Source: an uncultured Oscillospiraceae bacterium (GTDB taxonomy: Bacteria > Bacillota > Clostridia > Oscillospirales > Oscillospiraceae). Taken from it: a stretch of DNA of 14,753 nucleotides. A program made the position numbers and the translations under genes. The stretch is taken from positions 1 through 14,753 of the forward strand of contig CAJOFW010000031.1 in the NCBI GenBank assembly GCA_905234005.1. The letters are read 5' to 3'. This document shows positions 1 to 9,067 of this stretch, in pieces. The notes beneath the pieces were generated by a model. It was not told the DNA's origin. It worked only from the letters and a program-made list of their open reading frames with translations, and did not search any database. The first letter of the stretch is position 1, and each line of letters opens with the position of its first letter.

Positions 1-1554
1 TTCTGGGCCGACCCGTCGAAGCAGATGGCCCCCAAGGCGTGGGAGGGCATGGAGATCGAGGAGAAGACCGAGGCCGTGTACGATTACACGATCGACTGCC
101 TCACGAAGCTCCGCGACGCCGGCGTGGACGTCGGTATGGTGCAGCTCGGCAACGAGACGAACGGCAGGCTCTGCGGGGAAAAGACCTGGTTCAACATCCA
201 GTATCTGATGCAGGCCGGCAGCCGCGCCGTGCGGGAGGTATACCCGGAGGCGCTGGTGGCGGTGCATTTCGCAAACCCCGAGAGCGAGGGCAGCTACGCG
301 GCGTATGCCTCGAAGCTCGCGTACTACGACGTCGATTACGACGTATTCGCCTCGTCCTATTACCCCTTCTGGCACGGCACGCTCGACAACCTCGCGGCGG
401 TGCTGACGGATATCGCGGAGACGTACGGCAAGAAGGTCATGGTCATGGAGACCTCCTACGCCTACACGCCCGAGGACACCGATTTCTTCCCGAACACGAT
501 CTCCGATGACAGCGCCGTGACGAAAAGCTACCCCTACACCGTGCAGGGACAGGCCAATTCCGTCCGGGACGTGATCGACACGATCGCGAACCGCACCGCC
601 AACGGCATCGGCGTCGTCTACTGGGAGGGGACGTGGATCACCGTCGGCGGCGATTCCCACGAGGAGAACGCGGCGCTGTGGGAGACATACGGCTCCGGCT
701 GGGCGACAAGCTTCGCCGCCGCCTACGACCCGGACGACGCGGGCCGGTACTACGGCGGCTGCGCGGTGGACAACCAGGCCATGTTCGCGCCGGACGGCAC
801 GCCGCTGCCCTCCCTGCAGATCTTCAACCTCGTCCGATTCGGCAACGAGCCGGCAATCGTCGCGGACGCGATCGAGGACACGGCGCTGTCCTTCGACCTC
901 GGCTCGGCGGTCGTCCTGCCCGATACGGTGAACGCCGTCATGAGCGACGGCTCGACGCGGCCCGTGCCCGTCGTGTGGGACGTGACCGAGGCGGAGCTTG
1001 CCGCCATGCGTGACGGCGGGGTGAACGTCTATGCGCTTTCCGGCACGGCGGACGGTCTGCCGGCCCGGTGCGTCGTTTCGATGGAGGCGTTCAACTACCT
1101 CACGAACCCCGGCTTTGAGTCGGGCGACCTGACGGGCTGGCAGCTCAACGAGCTAGGCAGCGCCGACGAGCTGTACGTGGAGGACAAGGTCACCGACTCC
1201 CTCGGCGGCACATGGCATATGCATTTCTGGAGCGCCGCCGAAAACAGCGTGGCGTTCACGCTCGAGCAGCCGGTGACCGGCCTCCCCGCCGGGACTTACC
1301 GCTATTCGATCTCCATCATGGGCGGCGACGCCGGCGAGACGGACGTCTACGCCTATGTGAAGCTGGACGGCGAGATCGCCGCGACCGCGCCGATGGAAAT
1401 CACCGCCTACGGGAGCTGGGACACCGGCGTCATAGACGATATCGCATACGACGGCACGCAGGAGATCGCCGTCGGCATTTCCGTCCAATGCCAGGGCAGC
1501 GGCGCGGGCGCGTGGGGCAAAATCGACGACGCGTCGCTGTCCTCCGCCGGATGA
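1..1554 (+). CDS. Secreted arabinogalactan endo-beta-1,4-galactanase (GH53), 5'-truncated, with Ig-like and CBM-like domains
   Basis: Partial gene, open from base 1 in this frame; its start lies upstream. It should cut beta-1,4-galactan side chains of pectin outside the cell. The first residues (FWADPSKQ) continue the conserved GH53 YSDFWADP motif. The catalytic acid/base is probably the Glu in VQLGNETNG (codon 154-156), and the nucleophile the Glu in VMVMETSYAY (codon 448-450); a YYPFWHGTL motif lies between them. After the barrel (to about base 860) comes a bacterial Ig-like (Big_4-type) module with the pattern DTVNAVMSDGS...VVWD, about bases 870-1090. From about 1091 an NPGFESGDLTGW start marks a jelly-roll carbohydrate-binding module, CBM61-like by resemblance. 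There is no C-terminal anchor or sorting signal. The missing N-terminus should carry a signal peptide (inference). Family call is firm; CBM class is tentative. Confidence 0.92.
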   Translation, partial: FWADPSKQMAPKAWEGMEIEEKTEAVYDYTIDCLTKLRDAGVDVGMVQLGNETNGRLCGEKTWFNIQYLMQAGSRAVREVYPEALVAVHFANPESEGSYAAYASKLAYYDVDYDVFASSYYPFWHGTLDNLAAVLTDIAETYGKKVMVMETSYAYTPEDTDFFPNTISDDSAVTKSYPYTVQGQANSVRDVIDTIANRTANGIGVVYWEGTWITVGGDSHEENAALWETYGSGWATSFAAAYDPDDAGRYYGGCAVDNQAMFAPDGTPLPSLQIFNLVRFGNEPAIVADAIEDTALSFDLGSAVVLPDTVNAVMSDGSTRPVPVVWDVTEAELAAMRDGGVNVYALSGTADGLPARCVVSMEAFNYLTNPGFESGDLTGWQLNELGSADELYVEDKVTDSLGGTWHMHFWSAAENSVAFTLEQPVTGLPAGTYRYSISIMGGDAGETDVYAYVKLDGEIAATAPMEITAYGSWDTGVIDDIAYDGTQEIAVGISVQCQGSGAGAWGKIDDASLSSAG

Positions 1555-1576
1555 GCAACATCCCGGGCAGTCGAAT

Positions 1577-1630
1577 TCCGCCCGGTTTATGGGCGTCATG
1601 ACGCGTGTTGTACGCCCTCTGCGGGGCGGA
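1577..1630 (+). other. Nested inverted repeats after galactanase; possible weak terminator or leader structure
   Basis: TCCGCCC (1577-1583) pairs with GGGCGGA (1624-1630). Inside it, GGGCGT (1591-1596) pairs with ACGCCC (1612-1617). Only a short TTT follows, so this is at best a weak terminator for the GH53 gene. It could separate the galactanase transcript from the promoter at 1679. Confidence 0.4.
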
Positions 1631-1678
1631 TTTCGGCACATTATATAAAAATTTCTTAATAAAATGGTAAGTTCTTGG

Positions 1679-1707
1679 TAGACAAATAACTTTGTTAAGA
1701 GTATAAT
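1679..1707 (+). promoter_or_regulatory. Sigma-A-type promoter of the sugar transport operon
   Basis: TAGACA (1679-1684, five of six to the -35 consensus), a 17-base spacer, and a perfect TATAAT (1702-1707). The surrounding AT-rich stretch (about 1640-1710) stands out against GC-rich neighbours. Transcription would start near 1714, giving a leader of about 97 bases before the lipoprotein start at 1811. GTTAAG occurs at 1695 and again at 1712, either side of the -10 box, and might be a regulator site. No catabolite-response element was recognised. Confidence 0.8.
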
Positions 1708-1720
1708 CAGCGTTAAGGGT

Positions 1721-1747
1721 GAAGGCGAACCGACAAAAAGCGCCTTC
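1721..1747 (+). other. Leader hairpin upstream of the binding-protein gene
   Basis: GAAGGCG (1721-1727) pairs with CGCCTTC (1741-1747) across a 13-base A-rich loop. It lies right after the predicted transcription start, so the mRNA would begin with a 5' stem-loop. It could stabilise the message or be an operator. There is no T-run, so it is not a terminator. Confidence 0.45.
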
Positions 1748-1810
1748 CCGAAATGGGTGAGCGTTCCGACCGGGACGCCTCCCGCAAATAATATTACAGG
1801 AGGAACCATC

Positions 1811-3406
1811 ATGAAGAAACTGCTTGCACTGCTTCTGGCTGCCGTCATGGTATTCGCGCTCTGCGCCTGCGGCGGCTCGTCCGGTTCGTCCGCCCCCGCG
1901 GCGGACAGCGGCGACGCGGCCGAGGCCCCGGCCGCCGACGAATCCGCCGCCGCTCCCGCCGCCCAGTCCGGCGGCTCCGAGCTTGCCGGCGAGTACGCCA
2001 TCACCGTCTGGGTCGCCGAGGCGGCTGTCGATCTGACCACGAAGCAGATCGCCGACTTCAACGCCTCGAATGAGTACGGCATCGTCTTCAACGCCACCGT
2101 CGAGGCGGTCGGCGAGGGTGAGGCGGCCACCAACATGATCACCGACGTGGAGGCCGGCGGCGACATCTACTGCTTCGCACAGGATCAGTTCGCCCGTCTC
2201 GTGCAGGCCGGCGCGCTGTCGAAGCTCGGCGCGCAGGCGGCGGAGTTCGTCACCGCGAACAACGACGCGGGCAGCGTCACGGCGGCGACGACCGGCGGCG
2301 AGATCTTCGCCTATCCCCTGACCGCCGACAACGGCTACTTCATGTATTACGACAAGAGCGTCATCCCCGAGGAGGACGTCGACAGCCTCGAGGCCCTGAT
2401 CGCCGACTGCGAGGAGGCGGGTATGTACTTCTCGATGGAGACCGACACCTCCGCGTGGTATATGGCCGGCTTCTTCTTCGGCACCGGCTGCGTCTCCGAG
2501 TGGATCACCGATGACGACGGCGCGTTCGTCTCCGTCAACGACACGTTCGACTCCCCCGAGGGCCTGATCGCCGTGAAGGGCATGCAGAAGCTCGTCACCT
2601 CCCCGATGTATTTGAGCTCCTCCGCCGGCTCCAACTTCGCCAGCAACGCCGCGATCGTCGTGACCGGCACATGGGACTATGAGACCGTCAGCGAGATCCT
2701 TGGCGACAACATGGGCGCGACCGATCTGCCCTCCTTTGAGGTGGACGGCACCGAGTACCACCTCGGCTCCTACTCCGGCTGCAAGCTTCTCGGCGTGAAG
2801 CCGCAGACCGACGCCACAAAGGCCGCCGCGCTGCACCGTCTGGCCCAGTACCTGACCGGTGAGGCCGCGCAGATGGAACGCTTCGAGGCTCTGTCCTGGG
2901 GCCCCTCGAACCTGACCGCACAGGCGGATGAGGAGGTACAGGCCAACCCCGGCCTCGCCGCCCTGATCGCGCAGTCCCCGTACTCCGTCCCGCAGGGCCA
3001 GATCCACGGCTCGTGGTGGGATCTCGCGAAGGTCATCGCGACCGACGTGGAGGCCGCCCAGTCCGAGGAGGATCTGCAGGCCGCTCTCGACAGCTATCGC
3101 GACAAGATCTCCGCCCTCTTTGAGATGAGCGAGGAGGAGCTGAACGCGTGGTCCGTGATCGGCGGCATCGCCGGCACCTCGTGGGACACCGACTTCCCGA
3201 TGACCGAGGTCGAACCCGGCGTTTTCCAGTCCGATCCCCTTGACCTCGCCGCCGGCGACGAGCTGAAGGTCCGTCAGGGCGCCTCCTGGGACGTGAACTA
3301 CGGCGTAGACGGGCTGGACGGCTCGAACCTCGTCGTGGACGCGGACGGCACCTATATCGTCCAGTTCGACACGAACACCGAGACCCTTTCTCTGATCGAG
3401 GGGTAA
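1811..3406 (+). CDS. ABC sugar-binding lipoprotein (family 1, MalE-like) with C-terminal CBM-like beta-domain
   Basis: 531-residue extracellular solute-binding protein, the capture subunit of the importer encoded next. The ATG at 1811 has AGGAGGAA at 1798-1805. A GTG at 1757 in the same frame is rejected because it would place residues before the signal peptide. The lipoprotein signal has KK at residues 2-3, a hydrophobic core, and lipobox LCAC with the lipidated Cys at residue 20. A Ser/Ala/Pro/Glu-rich linker follows to about residue 60. The binding fold runs to about residue 440 (FAYPLTADNGYFMYYDKS, TGTWDYE and similar MalE-type motifs). Residues 447-531 form an extra beta-rich domain (SVIGGIAGTSWDTDFPMTEV... 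KVRQGASWDVNYG) resembling SusE/F-type or X25-type starch-binding modules. Between galactanases, a galacto-oligosaccharide ligand is the best inference; specificity is not shown by sequence. Confidence 0.93.
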   Translation: MKKLLALLLAAVMVFALCACGGSSGSSAPAADSGDAAEAPAADESAAAPAAQSGGSELAGEYAITVWVAEAAVDLTTKQIADFNASNEYGIVFNATVEAVGEGEAATNMITDVEAGGDIYCFAQDQFARLVQAGALSKLGAQAAEFVTANNDAGSVTAATTGGEIFAYPLTADNGYFMYYDKSVIPEEDVDSLEALIADCEEAGMYFSMETDTSAWYMAGFFFGTGCVSEWITDDDGAFVSVNDTFDSPEGLIAVKGMQKLVTSPMYLSSSAGSNFASNAAIVVTGTWDYETVSEILGDNMGATDLPSFEVDGTEYHLGSYSGCKLLGVKPQTDATKAAALHRLAQYLTGEAAQMERFEALSWGPSNLTAQADEEVQANPGLAALIAQSPYSVPQGQIHGSWWDLAKVIATDVEAAQSEEDLQAALDSYRDKISALFEMSEEELNAWSVIGGIAGTSWDTDFPMTEVEPGVFQSDPLDLAAGDELKVRQGASWDVNYGVDGLDGSNLVVDADGTYIVQFDTNTETLSLIEG

Positions 3407-3410
3407 TGAA

Positions 3411-3442
3411 CCATACCGTGTAAAAGTGAATACACAGTATGG
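3411..3442 (+). other. Stem-loop at 3' end of the binding-protein gene
   Basis: The 12-base arms 3411-3422 and 3431-3442 pair with a single C-A mismatch, closing an 8-base loop. It sits just after the stop codon (TAA 3404-3406) and before the terminator-like hairpin. A likely role is protecting the lipoprotein mRNA from 3' exonucleases (inference). Confidence 0.65.
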
Positions 3443-3450
3443 CACAACAG

Positions 3451-3492
3451 AAAAATGGCTGGCGTCATACCTCTGACGTCAGCCATTTTTTT
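3451..3492 (+). terminator. Strong intrinsic terminator between binding protein and permease
   Basis: The 17-base arms 3451-3467 and 3474-3490 pair throughout, with one G-U wobble. The loop is six bases (TACCTC), and the right arm runs into seven or more T. The left arm begins with five A, so it could work in both directions. The next gene's ribosome binding site follows within a few bases and no promoter is visible between, so partial read-through is expected, giving more binding protein than permease. Confidence 0.85.
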
Positions 3493-3508
3493 ACAGAGGG
3501 GTATACGC

Positions 3509-5041
3509 ATGAAACAATACAGCGATCTTGAATATCTGCGCCTGTCAAAGGGGCGGAAATTCCTGTACGGGCTGGGCCGGTTTTTCACCGCGGGCATCCC
3601 GCGCTTCTTCAAGGGCATCGGGCTTGCCGTCGGGCGGTTTTTCAAACGGCTCGGCGTCGGGATCGGGACGGAGCTTTCCGACCTGTTCCTGACCTTCAAA
3701 AACGGCGACTGGAAGACGCGGTCGTCCTACCTCATCATGGGCTTCGGTTCGATCTGCCGCGGGCAGGTGCTGCGGGGGCTTCTGTTTCTGCTGTTCGAGG
3801 CGGTCTTCATCGTGTATATGCTCACGGCCGGCGGCTACTGGCTCAGTATGCTGCCGTCGCTCGGAAAGCAGGGGCCGATGGAGGTCTACAACGAGGTGCT
3901 CGACGCCTACACGACGCAGTACTTTGACAACTCCTTCAAGATTCTGCTCTACGGCGTGCTGACGGTCTTCTTCATCATCGCCTTCCTCTACACCTGGCGG
4001 CTCAACATCAGGCAGAACCGCATCGCGGAGGACATCCTGCGCTCCGGCAAGCGTCTCAAAAGCGGAAAGGACGATCTGCGCTCGCTTGTGGACGACCAGT
4101 TCCACAAGACGCTGCTCGCCCTGCCGCTGCTGGGCATCCTCGTGTTCACGGTGCTGCCCATCGTGTTCATGATCCTTGTCGCGTTCACGAACTACGACGG
4201 CACGCACGACGGCTACAACAACAACCTGTTCACATGGGTGGGCCTGCAGAACTTCAACACGATGCTTTCATGGAGCGGCGGCAACAAGGTCTACGCCGCG
4301 ACGTTCGGGGAAATTCTCGTATGGACGCTGATCTGGGCGTTCTTCGCGACGTTTACGAACTACTTCCTCGGTATGTTCGTGGCCATGATGATCAACAAAA
4401 AGGGCATCCGCATCAAAAAGGTCTGGCGGACGATCCTCGTGATGACGATCGCGATCCCGCAGTTCATCTCGCTGCTGTACGTCTCGAAGATGTTCGCGAA
4501 AAACGGACTCATCAATCTGTTTCTCATGAACATGGGCTGGATACAGCAGGCCCTCCCCTTCTGGGAGGATCCGACCTGGGCGCGGGTGACGGTCATCATC
4601 ATCAACATATGGATCGGCATCCCGTATCTGATGCTGATCGCCACCGGCATCCTCATGAACATACCGCAGGATCTCTACGAATCCTCCCGCATCGACGGCG
4701 CGAACGCCTGGCAGCAGTACACGAAGATCACGCTGCCGTATATGCTGTTCATCACCGGCCCGTATCTGCTCACGAGCTTTACGAGCAACATGAACAACTT
4801 CAACGTCATCTATCTGCTCACCTCCGGCGGGCCGACGAACAGCGCCGCGTCCTCCGTCGCGGGCACGGCGGGCTATACCGACCTTCTGATCACATGGCTT
4901 TTCAAGATCACCACCGGCGCGGAGGCGCAGTATTATCTCGCGTCCGTGGTCGGCATCATGGTATTCGTGGTGGTCGCTCTCATCTCTGTCATCGTGTATA
5001 ACGCCCTGCCTTCCATCAAGAATGAGGAGGACTTCCAGTAA
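3509..5041 (+). CDS. ABC sugar permease, MalF-like, with long N-terminal extension
   Basis: 510-residue integral membrane subunit of the importer. The ATG at 3509 follows AGAGGGG at 3495-3501. The in-frame ATG at 3455 lies inside the terminator stem and is rejected. The first ~75 residues are basic and amphipathic, with three RFF motifs (24-26, 32-34, 43-45). A conserved NGDWKTR segment and a first membrane helix (LLFLLFEAVFIVYMLTAGGY) follow, then a periplasm-side-type loop and a second helix (ILLYGVLTVFFIIAFLYTW) before the core permease domain. The EAA loop that contacts the ATPase reads SSRIDGANAWQQYTKITLP, near residues 391-410. The stop overlaps the next start by one base (TAATG), indicating translational coupling. 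Firmicute galacto-oligosaccharide or maltodextrin MalF/GanP-type permeases look like this; the galactan assignment rests on context. Confidence 0.93.
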   Translation: MKQYSDLEYLRLSKGRKFLYGLGRFFTAGIPRFFKGIGLAVGRFFKRLGVGIGTELSDLFLTFKNGDWKTRSSYLIMGFGSICRGQVLRGLLFLLFEAVFIVYMLTAGGYWLSMLPSLGKQGPMEVYNEVLDAYTTQYFDNSFKILLYGVLTVFFIIAFLYTWRLNIRQNRIAEDILRSGKRLKSGKDDLRSLVDDQFHKTLLALPLLGILVFTVLPIVFMILVAFTNYDGTHDGYNNNLFTWVGLQNFNTMLSWSGGNKVYAATFGEILVWTLIWAFFATFTNYFLGMFVAMMINKKGIRIKKVWRTILVMTIAIPQFISLLYVSKMFAKNGLINLFLMNMGWIQQALPFWEDPTWARVTVIIINIWIGIPYLMLIATGILMNIPQDLYESSRIDGANAWQQYTKITLPYMLFITGPYLLTSFTSNMNNFNVIYLLTSGGPTNSAASSVAGTAGYTDLLITWLFKITTGAEAQYYLASVVGIMVFVVVALISVIVYNALPSIKNEEDFQ

Positions 5042-5949
5042 TGAGCAGACATGATAAAGTCGACGTCCGGTTTGAAAACCGCTATCTGAACCGTCACCCG
5101 AACCACATCGGCATGCGGGCCAAAAACACGATCAGCAACACGATCATCTACGTCGTGCTCATCCTCATGAGCGTGATCTGGCTCATCCCGTTCATCTGCA
5201 TCCTCCTGCAGTCCTTCCGCGTGGAATCCACCTGGCAGGTGGGCTACGTCGTGCCGCAGCAGTGGGGCTTCGACAACTACGTCGCCCTGTTCCAGACCGA
5301 TTTCAAGCGCTGGTATCTCAATACGTTCATCATGGCGCTCGTGACAGCCCTGTTCCAGACCGTGATCGTGCTCTGCATGAGCTACACGCTCTCCCGCTTC
5401 CGGTTCAAAATGCGCGCCGCCCTGATGCGGTTCATGCTGATTCTCGGCATGTTCCCGGGGATGCTCACGATGATCATCCTCTACCGCGTTCTGAAGGATC
5501 TGGGCCTCACGCAGTCGAACGCGGTGCCGGGGCTGATTCTCGTGTACGTCGCGTCCTCCGGCATGGGCTACTACGTCTCGAAGGGCTTCTTCGACACGAT
5601 CCCGAAATCCCTCGACGAGGCCGCCCTGGTGGACGGGGCTACGAGGGCGCAGATTCTCTGGAAAATCATCCTGCCCCTGGCCAAGCCGATCGTCATCTAC
5701 ACGATCCTGACCGCGTTCATGGCGCCGTGGGGCGACTTCGTGTTCGCCCGGTACGTCTCGTTCGGCACGTCCGAGGGCATGAACGTCGCGGTCGGTATGT
5801 TCAACTGGCTCAACAAGGATCAGATCGGAAGCTGCTACACGATGTTCTGCGCCGGCGGCGTGGTCGTCGCGATACCGGTGACGATCCTGTTCATGTGCCT
5901 GCAGAAATACTACGTCGAGGGCGTAACCGGCGGCGCTGTCAAGGGATAA
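5041..5949 (+). CDS. ABC sugar permease, MalG-like
   Basis: 302-residue partner of the preceding permease; the two should form the membrane channel. It starts at the ATG overlapping the previous stop. Visible parts are a cytoplasmic N-terminus, a first helix (IIYVVLILMSVIWLIPFICILLQS), and the EAA loop LDEAALVDGATRAQILWKI near residues 190-208. It ends with KYYVEGVTGGAVKG, the typical C-terminal tail of this family. Length is usual for MalG-type proteins. It lies 17 bases before the ATPase gene in the same operon. Confidence 0.94.
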   Translation: MSRHDKVDVRFENRYLNRHPNHIGMRAKNTISNTIIYVVLILMSVIWLIPFICILLQSFRVESTWQVGYVVPQQWGFDNYVALFQTDFKRWYLNTFIMALVTALFQTVIVLCMSYTLSRFRFKMRAALMRFMLILGMFPGMLTMIILYRVLKDLGLTQSNAVPGLILVYVASSGMGYYVSKGFFDTIPKSLDEAALVDGATRAQILWKIILPLAKPIVIYTILTAFMAPWGDFVFARYVSFGTSEGMNVAVGMFNWLNKDQIGSCYTMFCAGGVVVAIPVTILFMCLQKYYVEGVTGGAVKG

Positions 5950-5966
5950 GAAAGGAGTGAAGAGCA

Positions 5967-7097
<1,131 letters not shown>

Positions 7098-7128
7098 TCG
7101 AACCCGGCGGTCAACCGAACGATTGATC

Positions 7129-7160
7129 GCGCTGTTAACCGCGCACTTCAGCGCATTTTT
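7129..7160 (+). terminator. Weak terminator candidate after the ATPase gene
   Basis: GCGCTG (7129-7134) pairs with CAGCGC (7149-7154), followed by ATTTTT (7155-7160). The stem is only six bases with a 14-base loop, so termination would be incomplete. It would mark the boundary between the transport genes and the cytoplasmic genes. Confidence 0.45.
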
Positions 7161-7171
7161 CCAGCAATAAC

Positions 7172-7208
7172 GCGGCGCCGTCTCCCGCTCCGGGAAGGAC
7201 GGCGCCGC
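7172..7208 (+). other. GC-rich stem-loop directly upstream of a ribosome binding site
   Basis: GCGGCGCCGTC (7172-7182) pairs perfectly with GACGGCGCCGC (7198-7208). The stem continues with TCCCG/CGGGA (7183-7187 and 7191-7195) across a two-base bulge to a three-base loop. No T-run follows; GGAGGG comes five bases later. It is more likely an mRNA stabiliser or 5' end protector than a terminator. Confidence 0.65.
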
Positions 7209-7213
7209 TGTAC

Positions 7214-7219
7214 GGAGGG
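7214..7219 (+). promoter_or_regulatory. Ribosome binding site that fixes a TTG start
   Basis: GGAGGG, six bases before TTG at 7226. No ATG or GTG lies at a suitable distance; the first in-frame ATG (7265) would remove the conserved-looking FIVNIIHRPE beginning. Confidence 0.75.
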
Positions 7220-7225
7220 ACGAGC

Positions 7226-9067
7226 TTGGAGCAATTCATAGTCAACATCATCCACCGGCCGGAGATGGCGCCGGAGTACGCCGAGAAGGTCACCGGCCAC
7301 GGCAGGGCGGAGGATTTAAGCCGCACGCCGCTTGTGACGGAGAGCCTCGATATCTTCCGCGTACAGCAGGACTGCGCCCACCGGAACGGCCTTAAAACCA
7401 CCATCCAGATGACCTACGCGAGCCTGTTTTCCGCCGAGGCCGTCGCCCTCGCGAAGGAGCATCACGCCGTATACGGCGACGAGATCGGCCTGACCCTGCT
7501 GGGGCTCCCCTGCGACCGCTTCCGGGAGAAGTACAAGACGAAGGACTTCTGCATCTGGATGTTTTCGATGGAGGACAAGAAGGCCATCGTGCGGGACGTC
7601 TTCGAGACGTTTTACGACCGCTTCGGCTTCTACCCCGCCTCGACCGGCTCGTATTACATGGACGCGGAACTGATAAACTACATCAAATCCGAATACCCCG
7701 GCGTCAAATGCGCCGTCGCGACGTGCTGGGAGGAGGGCCCGAAGGCGTACCACACCTGCAACAACTCGTGGTACACGTTCATGGACGGCGGCCCGTGGGC
7801 GCCGTGGATCCCCTCGAAGGTCAACACCCACGCCCCCGCCGCGAACGAGGCGGAGGACAGCGGCGTCGTCGCGATCCCGCACCTGAGCCGCGATCTTCTC
7901 GCCTGCTACGACGGCAACGGCTCAAATTTCGGCACCCACCCGCAGAACGTCCTGCGCGGCATGATCTACGACACGGAAGCATGGGAGTATCCGTATCTCT
8001 ATAACCTCATCGACCAGTACCGTTCGCTCGGACGGTACAACAACGGCGTCGCGTACAACATGATGTTCGTCGGCCCCGGCTGGATGAACAAAACGGGTCG
8101 CTGGGAGGCCCCCTACGAGCTGCTTTTAAAGTCCTACGAGGACTGCTGCGCGTACTACGGAAGGCTCAAACAGGAGGGCCGTCTCACCGACATGACCATG
8201 TCGGAATTCGCGGATTTCTACCGGGCGAACAAGACATACACGGAGCCGGAATGCGCCCTCTGGCGCGACATCCTCTACGGCAGCGACAAGCAGCTCTTCT
8301 GGTACTGCGACCCGTATATGCGCGTCTGCGTCAACATGGATCAGGGCGGGGCGATCGTCGATCTGCGGCCTTACGCGGCGAAGCTCGAGTGGCCCGTCGG
8401 CATCGGAACGCCGCACATCCAGGACGCGAGCTATCCGTTTCTGATTCAGGAGAAATACCGCGCCGGCTACTTCACCCACTACGCCGGGGAGGGCACCGTC
8501 CGCAGCGCCAAGGTGTGTCACGCCGGCGAGGAGGCCGACCTGTGCCTGTGCCGCACGAAGGCTCATTTTTCGCGTGCCGGTGACGACCGCGTTCTGACCC
8601 TCGACCCGGTGGAGCTTGTCTTCACCGACGGGCTTGCGGTCACGCTGCAGAGCGTCATCACCTTCACGGAGGGCAGCGCCGCGATCCGGATCGACCGGCG
8701 GGTACTGGCCGTGAGCGACCCGGCGGCGGACGTCGTCATCCGCGAATACATGGTCGGCTGCTACGGCACGACGGAGTACGCGGAGGATATGTCCTCTCTC
8801 ACGCTCCGGCTCGACGCGGGCGATGACAGCGCGGTCATACCCTACGAATACCGCTGCCGTGAGGCGCGGGCCCGTGACGCCGCCGCCGTGTCCTGCACGC
8901 TGCCGCCGATCAGGACAAAGGTCAGCATGGAATGCGCCGGCCGGGACAAGGCCGGTTTTATCCGGGAGGGCTACGCCTTCAGCCCCATGTTCACGCTGGG
9001 GTACGAGGGCACGCTCCGTCAGGGGGAGGTTTTTTCGACATGGCTCAGGCTGGAAAGGGCAGACTGA
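7226..9067 (+). CDS. Uncharacterised 613-residue protein, deacetylase/glycosidase-barrel-like (possibly DUF3863/DUF3864)
   Basis: Cytoplasmic protein (no signal peptide) starting at TTG. The N-terminal ~350 residues resemble the GH57/GH38/polysaccharide-deacetylase barrel superfamily. A beta-strand ending in His (NIIHRPE, His10) is followed by a FRVQQDCAHRNGLKTT segment, a YGDEIGLTLLG segment like the deacetylase 'HEIGLH' region, and GFYPASTGSYYMDAELI. His residues in NTHAPA and IPHLSRD could bind metal or substrate. From about residue 365 the sequence looks like a beta-sandwich. I recall the DUF3863/DUF3864 pair (Bacteroides/Clostridia 'putative glycoside hydrolase/deacetylase') as a likely match, but that is from memory. 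By position it may process imported galactan oligosaccharides. Its end overlaps the next gene by 28 bases. Substrate and catalytic residues are unknown. Confidence 0.8.
   Translation: MEQFIVNIIHRPEMAPEYAEKVTGHGRAEDLSRTPLVTESLDIFRVQQDCAHRNGLKTTIQMTYASLFSAEAVALAKEHHAVYGDEIGLTLLGLPCDRFREKYKTKDFCIWMFSMEDKKAIVRDVFETFYDRFGFYPASTGSYYMDAELINYIKSEYPGVKCAVATCWEEGPKAYHTCNNSWYTFMDGGPWAPWIPSKVNTHAPAANEAEDSGVVAIPHLSRDLLACYDGNGSNFGTHPQNVLRGMIYDTEAWEYPYLYNLIDQYRSLGRYNNGVAYNMMFVGPGWMNKTGRWEAPYELLLKSYEDCCAYYGRLKQEGRLTDMTMSEFADFYRANKTYTEPECALWRDILYGSDKQLFWYCDPYMRVCVNMDQGGAIVDLRPYAAKLEWPVGIGTPHIQDASYPFLIQEKYRAGYFTHYAGEGTVRSAKVCHAGEEADLCLCRTKAHFSRAGDDRVLTLDPVELVFTDGLAVTLQSVITFTEGSAAIRIDRRVLAVSDPAADVVIREYMVGCYGTTEYAEDMSSLTLRLDAGDDSAVIPYEYRCREARARDAAAVSCTLPPIRTKVSMECAGRDKAGFIREGYAFSPMFTLGYEGTLRQGEVFSTWLRLERAD

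Noticed and set aside
1430..3445. Long minus-strand open frame opposite the binding-protein gene
   Set aside because: It is antisense to a clearly recognised lipoprotein gene, has low-complexity Arg/Gly/Val composition and no known motif. High GC makes such long antisense frames common.
3455..3508. Upstream ATG for the MalF-like permease
   Set aside because: It lies inside the terminator hairpin and has no ribosome binding site; ATG 3509 has AGAGGGG.
8932..9039. N-terminal extension of the zinc-ribbon protein
   Set aside because: Those codons are an alternative reading of the preceding gene; a better ribosome binding site precedes ATG 9040.
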